Shown one piece after another: positions 57,201-64,000 of a stretch of 64,000 nt of DNA. The position numbers and the translations under genes were made by a program. The stretch comes from Rosa chinensis (Eukaryota > Streptophyta > Magnoliopsida > Rosales > Rosaceae): the NCBI RefSeq assembly GCF_002994745.2, contig NC_037091.1:9052501-9116500 (forward strand), read 5' to 3'. The notes under the pieces are model-generated. The model had not been told where the DNA came from. It ran no database searches and saw only the letters and a program-made list of their open reading frames with translations. Position 1 is the first letter of the stretch, and every line of letters starts with the position of its first letter.

Positions 57201-59504
57201 TCCAACTACTGTCATGAGCTTGGTGTGTCACATGAGTTCTCAGCTCCAATAACCCCTCAACAAAATGGGATAGTGGAAAGGAAAAATAGGGTACTGCTAG
57301 ACATGGCTCGAGTATTACTACACGCTGCAGGTTTAAGCAAAAACTTTTGGGCTGAGGCGATCAGCACTGCTTGCTACACAATAAATAGAGTATTCCTTAG
57401 ACCAGGTAATGATCAAACTGCTTACGAGCTGTGGAAAGGTAAGAAGCCAAATGTTAAACACTTTCATGTTTTTGGCAGTCCTTGTTACATTCTACGAGAT
57501 AGAGAACACCTTGGTAAGTTTGATGCTAGAAGTGATGATGGTGTGTTCTTGGGGTATTCTCTGAACAGCAGAGCATATAGGGTTTACAATAAAAGAACTC
57601 GTGTTGTTATGGAATCCATAAATGTTTCTATTGATGATCAATGTGTGAAACAGGAAGTAACATTTGCAGATACCTCACCCTTCTCGGTCACACCTTCACA
57701 GAATACTGAAACATCATCTGAGGAAGAGGAAGAGGAAATCCATGACAACATTTTTGAACCAGCTCCCACCCAAAGAAGAGGGTTCAAGCAAGTTCAAAAA
57801 GACCACTCCACTCAAGATATCATCGGCAATCTAACAGATGGTCCGATGACAAGGAGAAAGGCTGCAGTTCAGGTAAGTCCCTCTGAGGTAAGTGAAGAAA
57901 ATGTATTACTGTGTTTCCTTACCGAAAATTTGGTAAGCATGAACATTATATCTCATTTTGGTTTTGTGTCCATTATTGAACCAAAAAATATCAAGGCAGC
58001 CTTGTTGGATGATAACTGGATTAGCGCCATGCAAGATGAACTGAATCAGTTTACTAGGAATGATGTATGGTACTTAGTACCAAGGCCTAGTAAGTGCAAT
58101 GTTATAGGAACTAAGTGGATTTTCAGAAATAAAAGCGATGAAAAAGGAAACGTGATTAGGAATAAAGCCAGACTAGTTGCTCAGGGATATTCACAGGTCG
58201 AAGGACTTGACTTTGACGAGACATTTGCTCCTGTAGCTAGGTTGGAATCTGTTAGATTACTCCTATCCATTGCTTGTCATCTCCGGTTCAAATTGTTTCA
58301 AATGGATGTCAAAACTGCCTTTCTGAATGGATTTCTTCAGGAGGAAGTTTATGTAGAGCAGCCTCCAGGTTTCCAAGATCCACACAACCTAGATCATGTC
58401 TACCGGCTCAAGAAAGCCCTGTATGGGCTAAAGCAGGCTCCTCGAGCCTGGTATGAGAGACTATCCACTCATCTTGTGGGAAAAGGGTATGCTAGAGGAT
58501 CCATAGATAAAACATTGTTTGTGAAACGAACCAAAAATGACATTATCATTGCCCAAGTGTATGTTGATGATATTGTATTTGGTTCCACTTCTAAATACCT
58601 TGTCAAAGAATTTCAATCTGTCATGGAAAGTGAATTTGAAATGAGCATGTGTGGTGAACTAACGTATTTTCTTGGACTGCAAGTAAAGCAGATAGACACA
58701 GGTTTGTTTCTCTCTCAATCAAAATACGCTGAGAACCTGATCAAGAAATTCGGTCTTGCTTCCAAGAAGACAGTGACCAATCCCATGAGTACAACTACAA
58801 AGTTAAGCGAAGATCATGAAGGAAAATCAGTTGATCCGACTCTCTATCGAAGTATGATCGGGAGTTTGCTCTATCTCACTGCCAGCAGACCTGACATCTC
58901 TTACAGTGTGGGTGTGTGTGCTCGATTTCAAGCAAACCCCAAAGAATCTCACCTGGACGCTGTCAAAAGAATAATCCGCTATGTGGCAGGTACAGTTAAT
59001 TGTGGCCTTTTCTATACCTTCGACACTAATGTAGAAATTGCAGGATACTCTGATGCTGACTGGGGAGGAAATTTAAAGGATCGGAAAAGCACTTCAGGGG
59101 GATGTTTTTTTATTGGCAACAATCTGGTTGCCTGGCATAGTAAGAAACAAAACTGCATATCCTTGTCTACTGCAGAAGCTGAATATGTTGCCGCTGGAAG
59201 TTGCTGCACACAAATACTTTGGATGAAGCAAATGCTTCATGATTATGGCATATCTCAAGGTAAGTTGTCTATTTTCTGTGACAACACTAGTGCTATTAAC
59301 ATCACCAAGAATCCTGTTCAACACTCTCGAACAAAGCACATTGATCTCCGATATCATTTTATTAGGGATTTGGTTGAACAAAACATACTTGAGTTAAGCT
59401 TTGTGCCCACTGAAAATCAACTTGCTGATCTGTTCACTAAGCCTCTTGACACTGCTAGGTTTGAAATGTTGAGGAATGCCCTAGGGATATGTTCTAAGCA
59501 TTAA
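54300..59504 (+). CDS. Sirevirus gag-pol polyprotein
   Basis: A single 1734-residue frame starting [20 protein letters not shown], 34 bases after the PBS. Domains in order: UBN2-type Gag core (about 60-240), zinc knuckle [14 protein letters not shown] at 303-316, a long coiled-coil-rich stretch (about 370-490), a second knuckle [14 protein letters not shown] at 575-588, aspartic protease [14 protein letters not shown] with Asp695, GAG-pre-integrase with His826, integrase core D891, D957 and E993, reverse transcriptase from about 1257 with YVDD at 1421-1424, and RNase H with SDADWGG at about 1584 and [11 protein letters not shown] at about 1624. All catalytic residues I know to look for are present, and no stop or frameshift breaks the frame. 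It would be processed by its own protease. Confidence 0.96.
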   Translation: MEHSRDRAAGGSINSPPWFEGGCEKYTQWKIYMKSYLYAQDEHVWNIVENGWSVPMTKAKEEGASTTTPKPRKDWTEEEVRNLQADFKAKNSIFTALSEREKLRISHCETAKQAWDLLQITYEGNKKVRAQKLQALIFEFETMTMADDETVDDFHGRILKISGQCRSLGAPFDEDKIVKKILRALPEKFHSKVTSIEDSFDIDDYPLDELIGNLKTYEMRLKPEKKNKGVAFKAVKEIEEEEGSLDLALLTKEFKKFLKSKNSSKNTNAPRRNNYIGSGNNSDYNSKNGRGNFKGNHSGKPKCYECGGFGHISTDCGNRKLGNSNNKSLLSTWSDDESQEIENVALVSSLLPDSESEEYFSDDDETNVRCKQLYKASKATLIRNLSLEKEVDFLRTEKEKVEKLFESSQSAWKLEKSKLVSESADLQGDQKILMWKTEKNEYLNKIKLLELDVKGQRALNLELLAKNESLQHELKLTQERFMKFDISSTSMSKLLGSGKAPHDTCGLGYTGEDSKSTKFVRASKPSVEQIDVSLDDHVKSVREGNSKQHHQVKLDQESPTGQHRYANPRTFVPTCHHCGKIGHIRPRCNERFLNLQFSQEKCTVETLQVELKEQKELINKLTEIVSQKNPQTERRKDVWTRKIKSKNHWSPVGETDDTCLFVCASKIHQRSHIEATCLVALTAFADKRRDFWYVDSGCSRHMTGDKTWFTSFEDENTSGSVTFGDGRKANILARGTVNTPGIPNLKNVLFVEGLTANLISVSHLADDYEDVWFNKQRCLVLNQKGEGIMGGMRSVDNCYHIQANESSSLQSCLSVKSTEETFELWHRKMGHINYQDLLKLSSKQCVRGLPNLKGKTDKMCGDCKVGKQTKAPHRMVNSATTSQVLELLHMDLMGPAQSESLGGKSYILVVVDDFSRYTWVNFLKDKTETFESFKNLSQKLIIEKQSSNNCLVRIRSDNGTEFKNASFSNYCHELGVSHEFSAPITPQQNGIVERKNRVLLDMARVLLHAAGLSKNFWAEAISTACYTINRVFLRPGNDQTAYELWKGKKPNVKHFHVFGSPCYILRDREHLGKFDARSDDGVFLGYSLNSRAYRVYNKRTRVVMESINVSIDDQCVKQEVTFADTSPFSVTPSQNTETSSEEEEEEIHDNIFEPAPTQRRGFKQVQKDHSTQDIIGNLTDGPMTRRKAAVQVSPSEVSEENVLLCFLTENLVSMNIISHFGFVSIIEPKNIKAALLDDNWISAMQDELNQFTRNDVWYLVPRPSKCNVIGTKWIFRNKSDEKGNVIRNKARLVAQGYSQVEGLDFDETFAPVARLESVRLLLSIACHLRFKLFQMDVKTAFLNGFLQEEVYVEQPPGFQDPHNLDHVYRLKKALYGLKQAPRAWYERLSTHLVGKGYARGSIDKTLFVKRTKNDIIIAQVYVDDIVFGSTSKYLVKEFQSVMESEFEMSMCGELTYFLGLQVKQIDTGLFLSQSKYAENLIKKFGLASKKTVTNPMSTTTKLSEDHEGKSVDPTLYRSMIGSLLYLTASRPDISYSVGVCARFQANPKESHLDAVKRIIRYVAGTVNCGLFYTFDTNVEIAGYSDADWGGNLKDRKSTSGGCFFIGNNLVAWHSKKQNCISLSTAEAEYVAAGSCCTQILWMKQMLHDYGISQGKLSIFCDNTSAINITKNPVQHSRTKHIDLRYHFIRDLVEQNILELSFVPTENQLADLFTKPLDTARFEMLRNALGICSKH

Positions 59505-60745
59505 GGCAAACTGATGACTGTCCACTATTGATTGAGAAAATTGTGATCCTAGTATCCCTTGATCACAGTCACTAGTGAAATGTACATATTTTCAGTCATG
59601 TATCTTATGTTATCATGCCTTATTCTGGACAAATGAAATTGTGTACTCATGTTTAGTCACTGAATCAAGTAACCCTACTATGCATCTTCACCTATAGCCT
59701 ATGTGGTGGCATGTTTCCTTTTGTTTTCTGTCAAATGAGATTCAGTGAAGTAGACGAACTGCTTCTTTTGCTCACATAACTAATTCCCTCTTCTCAAAGT
59801 AATCAGGTCCTAGTTGTGGTGAACTTTCTAGGATTTGTAAGAAACGAGAACGGAAAATTGTATCCCATCTCTCAAAGTAATCAGGCCTTAGTTGTGGTGA
59901 ACTTTCTAAGGTTTGCAAGAAACGAGCTGGTGAGTGATCTTTGCACGTAACATAAAATCATGCAGACAACTACTCGAGACTCTCTCCATGGAGCATCCTT
60001 GTTATGCTTAGTACCCTAAGAACATCTGTTCTGGGAGTTGCTGAGAAGAGTCTTGTTACATGAGTACTATTTGTCACTAAATAAAGGAGATCTTTGACTC
60101 CACTAAAACATGTGCTTGGGAACAATGATTCCTGCTCCTTCTTAGGAGATTTCATGAGCTTTACTTTAGTTCTCTTACTTCACTCCTTCTCTATGACACT
60201 AAACTCTTTTCTAAGCCCCACATCATGGTTATATTCACTTCTATCACAGGTTTACTCCTTAAGGTCTAACTATGAGTACCAATTCTTATTGTTGAGAGAA
60301 TACATCATGCTTCGTACTCTGAACTATGTGCCTTCCACTAAGTGATCTGTGCTCTCTGTGATTAAACTTCGCTATATTTTCTCTCCTCGATATGACCTAT
60401 GCATTCATTGCCTTGATACTTGCAAAGGAAACGATCCTCTGATATACTTGCAGATTCCCTGAATATATTTTGGCTTTTCGTTTCCTTCCTTGATGGTAAT
60501 CTGCCTACAATTAATTTCCATAATGATTATGCCTAAGTTGAGGGGGAGAAGTTATCTGCATGCGTATATCTAGGGAAAATAAATTGTCATAACTTCTCTC
60601 CCCATTTGAGCCGCTCTCCCAATCGGTGTGTTCCTTGGTCTTCCTAAAACTTAACTGTTCACTACATATAGCCTCTCTTGTCTCCCTCGGATTTTACTCT
60701 TGGTTGTCTCTGTGTGCAGGTTCTTTCACCCACTGCTCTCTCACC
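59505..60745 (+). other. Sirevirus spacer between pol and accessory frame
   Basis: About 1.24 kb without a long frame. A 78-bp direct repeat (AAAGTAATCAGG, then TAGTTGTGGTGAACTTTCTA) lies at about 59795 and 59873. A GAGGGGGAG purine box lies at about 60540. A C+T-rich stretch ending GTGTGCAG at about 60720 resembles a splice acceptor just upstream of the next ATG. Confidence 0.6.
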
Positions 60746-61198
60746 ATGGTTCGCTCACAGCAAACAACTCGCCTTGGAGGACATCGCCGCCTGCCTCCTC
60801 CAGAAGAAGGTCGTCAGGCCGCTGCCAGAGCCGGGATTCTCCATCCCGGCATGCACCGTGCACGCAGTCGGAGTCCTCCTCCTCCTGTCTCTCTGGAAAG
60901 TCTCCGTGATCAGATTCTAGTGGCTGACTGGCGAATTGCTTGCCTCACGACGGACATGGACGACATGCATTCTCTTCTGGTTCGAACTCGTCATGCCCTG
61001 ACCACTCTCACACAGGAGATCCGGAACATGCAGCGCCACCCTCCCGGGTTTGACGCTCCCGGTCCATCCCATGCCATGCAGGAGCCTGTCGCACCAGAGG
61101 AAAGCTCGGATTCCATGGATGAAGAGGAATTTCTGGACACCGTCACCCAGCTTTGTGAGGAATTTGACGTGCCCTCCCATTCAAAGGGGGAGAAGTAA
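60746..61198 (+). CDS. Sirevirus accessory ORF between pol and 3' LTR
   Basis: A 150-residue frame starts at ATG 60746 in a strong CACCATGG context and ends at TAA 61196-61198. Its DNA is GC-richer than its surroundings. The product starts MVRSQQTTRLGGHRRLPPPE, has an Arg/Ser/Pro stretch (RARSRSPPPPVSLESLRDQI), a helix-rich middle with heptad-like Leu/Ile/Met spacing (about 55-110), and an acidic end (DSMDEEEFLDTVTQLCEEFD). No membrane segment or signal peptide is visible, so it is not an obvious envelope protein. Sireviruses sometimes carry an extra ORF here, called env-like in some members. Expression would need a spliced or internal transcript. Function unknown. Confidence 0.55.
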   Translation: MVRSQQTTRLGGHRRLPPPEEGRQAAARAGILHPGMHRARSRSPPPPVSLESLRDQILVADWRIACLTTDMDDMHSLLVRTRHALTTLTQEIRNMQRHPPGFDAPGPSHAMQEPVAPEESSDSMDEEEFLDTVTQLCEEFDVPSHSKGEK

Positions 61199-61469
61199 CT
61201 TGATTTTTCTTACTTATTTCTGTTTCTGCATTTTTAATTTTTGATGGACAAAAGTTTTTTTTGGTGTGTAAGTGCATAAGCACAGATACTCTTGGGATGC
61301 TTGCTATTATTATTCTTAAGTAATCGTATTTTGGCTACTTGGATTCGGAAAAGGATGGAAACTGATTCCTTAATCCAAGTAGCACCCTTTGTTTAGTGAT
61401 TAGTGTTTATCTGTGAAACCTAACTTGCAGGACAAAAGATGAAAAATCATGCGTTGAATGGGAATGCCC

Positions 61470-61481
61470 AAAGGGGGAGAT
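61470..61481 (+). other. Sirevirus polypurine tract
   Basis: AAAGGGGGAGAT ends at the first base before the 3' LTR. It is the expected priming site for plus-strand synthesis. Similar purine boxes recur upstream, as described for Sireviruses. Confidence 0.85.
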
Positions 61482-62337
61482 TGTAAGTACATTGGCCTAT
61501 TACCATTCAACATATGATTTCCCACTACGACGAGGAAACCGGAGATTCAAGGAAGCAAAGAGAAAGATCACAAGATCGGTTCTTGAAGACAAGATCAAGT
61601 CAAATCGAGTCACTGATCTTGAGGTTAATGTGTATTCATTCCATATTGGTTGGTATAAATCTAAATTGATATGCATATCGGTTGTATTAAGTCAATAATC
61701 CCTTATGCATTAAAATGGCTTTTAACATGCATATCAATTTGAAACCTTGTTAGGAAAGTGTCGATTGCACATTCAAAAACTGTTTTAAATCTTTCTATAT
61801 TTATCTTAATCAATTATCAAGAAAAGATTTGATTGAGGGGGAGTTTTTCTCCCTTATAAAAAGGTTTCAAAACTAAAGTTTTGGTTAGGGTTTTTGACGG
61901 CTGAAATTGGTTTCTCTTTGAACTTCTTGTTTTGTTCAAATCGTTTTCGAAAAACTCTCTTTAATTGTTTCATGTGTTACTTTGCATAATCTTTCACATT
62001 CACTCTCAAGATCAGTGATTCAATTGAGTGAAAGGAAGGCTGAAGATTGATTGCCTGGAATGTTGAATCTAGAGTTAGAATGGTTGTAAAACAAGTTAGC
62101 ATTTGTTGCTAAGAAAAGGTGTTTGTTGTGAACAACACTACTTGTATTCTGTAAACTCTAGTGTTTAATATTGGATTAATTTTTCGTGTTGGCTACGTTA
62201 AAAGCCACGCAGTGAAGTTTCCTCAGTGGAGAGGTTTACACTGCGTTAGCAAATCTTCGTGTCATGTATCATACTTTCTTTGGTTAAACTCTTGAGAAAA
62301 AGTATTTTATCAACACTGGTTCCATCTAGTATTTTCA
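61482..62337 (+). repeat. 3' LTR of the Sirevirus
   Basis: An 856-bp copy in which I see no difference from 53397-54252. CACAA at 62338-62342 is the second TSD copy. Confidence 0.95.
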
Positions 62338-62342
62338 CACAA

Positions 62343-62862
62343 GATAAGATGATTGTCGACAGTTATGTTCTTGAGATGAATCCCTGAATAGTATGCAATA
62401 AATTAGAAAACTTTCGAGAAAAAAAAAATGTAAAGAAGTTAAGAATGAACAACTTATTAACACTACCATCAACCATAAGATAAACAACCACATATTGATA
62501 AAAATTCGACGCGCGTGAAGGCTGTTAAACCAAGGATGATCGATCTAAATAGCACAAAAGAAAAAAAAAATAACTACTACTTCCACCAGTCACCAAACAT
62601 TCCAGGATGATTAAAACTCTTCACAGTCGTTTTCTTTACTTCTCTAGCTGTTTTATACAGACCACACAAAGCAAACGGAATCCCCTATGCAAGTTGAGCA
62701 ATAGCATTGAGCCCAAAATCTACTTCCATAACTAAAAACATCATCCCCGTCGCTGGCGGTGCCGTTGGCTGCGTTGGAGAGCAGGTTCAAATCGTTTTAA
62801 AAAGATGGGCTAGGCTCAGAAATAGTGAGCTCTTAGGCTGGGCTCTATTAACAAAGCGTGCT
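62343..62862. other. Flank right of the Sirevirus
   Basis: It continues the DNA interrupted by the Sirevirus. I do not recognise further SF3B2 exons here. A frame at 62707-62979 has no known domain and runs into the tandem repeat that follows, so I do not call it. Confidence 0.4.
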
Positions 62863-63140
62863 GTAACAATTGCGTTTTACTGGCACATCCCATCTATCGA
62901 ATTTGTAACACTAGAAATAGTGCCCGCGCTTTGCTGCGGATCTGTTATTAGTAACTATCTTGTATGCAAGGTCTATTGATAAAATGTAATAGAAGCGTTC
63001 AGTAACAATTGCGTTTTACTGGCACACCCCATCTATCGAATTTGTTACACTAGAAAGAGTGCCTGCGCTTTGCTGCGGATCTGTTATTGTTAACTATCTT
63101 GTATGCAAGGTTTATTGATAAAATGTAATAGATTACGATA
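62863..63140 (-). repeat. Two tandem Helitron-type 3' ends (139-bp unit)
   Basis: A 139-bp unit beginning GTAACAATTGCGTTTTACTG occurs at 62863 and 63002 with a few differences. Read on the minus strand, each unit carries a hairpin-capable CCGCAGCAAAGCGCGGGC (the second copy has CAGGC), then CACTATTTCTAG (CACTCTTTCTAG) followed by T. A short GC hairpin about ten bases before a CTAG terminus next to T is the mark of a Helitron 3' end. The element body would extend to higher coordinates. Confidence 0.5.
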
Positions 63141-64000
63141 TAAGTTTGGGAATGAACAATCATAAATTTGACCTTAAGGAAACTATGATTACTAATCACA
63201 TAAAAAAAAAGGATTTCTAGTTATAAATGTTCAAATGCTGCCAAGGATTCTGCTATTTGTGAACATTTTAGGTGTAAAAAGGAATCACAATGATCAACAA
63301 CATAACCCAAAAGGAAGTGATATTTTGCTGGTTACTTGACGATCAAAGCAAAGCAAAATTCTAGTATTGAAGACAAATAGATGAAGATTAAGACAATTAC
63401 AGAGATCAAAATTACTGGAAAGTTACTGCAACATCATCATGTTCACCAGCAAATGTATTAAACCTTGAATGCATATTGAAATGTCCTCCAGAGCATTTAA
63501 GTTTTTAACACATGCTTTTAATTGTTTCTTATCAATTTGGGTTCTAGTAGTCTACACCTCTCCACTGCTCTTTGCTTCTCTTCTTTCCTGCATCAACATA
63601 AGGTCTATTTCAAACTCAGTTAACTATGTTTGCTAATGATTCTTAATAAGTTTTCCAAACTTCAAACACAGTAGCTCAATCTGTGAAACTTCTGTGTATC
63701 AAAGTTGTATTTCTTTTTCAAAACATCAACCATTGCTTCTTTTAGCCGGATGAGGATATTGAAATCGGTGGATCTTTTGACTGAACTTTTTTAAGTTACT
63801 TCATCTTTTGAAAAAGTAATACAACTATGATACAGAACGGACTCAAAAGATTTGGCAAAAGTTGATTTCAACACTGAGGTACAAAAAAAAAAAATATTTA
63901 ATCCATTAGCAGGTTAACCATCTTGGACATAAAGTTGAAGAGCTTTAAAATAAAACAAACAGTAATTGCACTAATTCAAGTGGCAGCTAGAATAATCTTT
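63141..64000. other. Right-edge region, possible Helitron interior
   Basis: A+T-rich DNA without a long frame or recognisable domain. If the Helitron ends at 62863-63140 are real, this would be its interior on the minus strand. No Rep/helicase motif is visible. Confidence 0.3.

Larger units (their letters stand above)
53397..62337 (+). mobile_element. Full-length Sirevirus (Ty1/copia, SIRE/Maximus lineage)
   Basis: The element is 8941 bp with two 856-bp LTRs, perfect CACAA duplications (53392-53396 and 62338-62342), a PBS, a single intact gag-pol frame, a long 3' region and an AAAGGGGGAGA purine tract before the 3' LTR. Repeated GAGGGGGAG-type purine boxes (about 53752, 60540, 61185, 61471), two zinc knuckles in a long Gag and a long spacer between pol and the LTR are Sirevirus traits. 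LTRs that look identical mean insertion was very recent. It lies inside the SF3B2 pseudogene region. It appears capable of its own movement. Confidence 0.95.

Noticed and set aside
62707..62979. 90-codon frame as a homologue of the small gene at 41603
   Set aside because: A weak resemblance (GAV-G------QVQ--LKRW) is too short to trust, and the frame runs into the Helitron-type tandem repeat.

Overview
The window is plant nuclear DNA, from a eudicot. It holds fragments of plant-specific genes (a PMT8-type pectin methyltransferase, a StMADS11-type MADS box), GT-AG introns, Sirevirus, CACTA, hAT and Harbinger elements, and A+T-rich spacers. Rosaceae is plausible from the style of the elements, but the sequence does not prove it. 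Almost all of it is transposable elements, decayed host genes and fragments of host genes carried by transposons. There are no operons, rRNA or tRNA genes, or CRISPR arrays. The only host genes that look intact are two tiny two-exon genes, at 29304-29716 (minus) and 41603-42779 (plus).

Layout. 1-1421: 5' end of a minus-strand Ty1/copia element. 1499-2035: relics of host coding sequence (beta5-proteasome-like and TenA/TH2-like). 2270-4060: ORF1-only derivative of a LINE. 4095-5760: retroposed segment between 14-bp direct repeats. 6035-6349: hAT MITE. 7418-11016: broken PMT8-like gene with its introns. 12529-13928: (TA)n-bounded inverted-repeat element carrying pieces of three host genes. 14006-20377: coding-less gypsy element (LARD) with a nested solo LTR and a 33-bp tandem array. 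20679-21586: two more microsatellite-bounded inverted-repeat elements. 23137-26614: decayed PIF/Harbinger element. 28589-28883: Tourist-type MITE. 29304-29716: small gene. 30037-30412: third GC-rich (TA)n-bounded element. 30480-32230: gypsy-LTR-like DNA. 32356-33430: Harbinger-like repeat. 33702-35724: NECAP fragment and pieces of a plant-mobile-domain-type ORF. 35953-39050: CACTA element with a nested 1.16-kb gene-carrying transposon. 39181-40710: long-TIR element. 41603-42779: small gene. 42955-50346: Harbinger-like MITE split by a young copia element (43767-50191). 50925-53377: SF3B2 pseudogene. 53397-62337: apparently intact Sirevirus. 62863-63140: tandem Helitron-type 3' ends.

Three points stand out. 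First, a family of inverted-repeat elements sits inside (TA)n or (CA)n microsatellites and carries GC-rich gene pieces; one copy combines calumenin-like, MADS-box and EMC8-like fragments. Second, the Sirevirus has LTRs that look identical, a perfect target-site duplication, a single 1734-codon gag-pol frame and an extra 150-codon frame before its 3' LTR. Third, the copia element at 43767-50191 has nearly identical LTRs but a pol region full of breaks, which suggests recent mobilisation in trans. Several stop codons in the decayed genes fit CGA-to-TGA changes, as expected from deamination of methylated CpG in silenced DNA.
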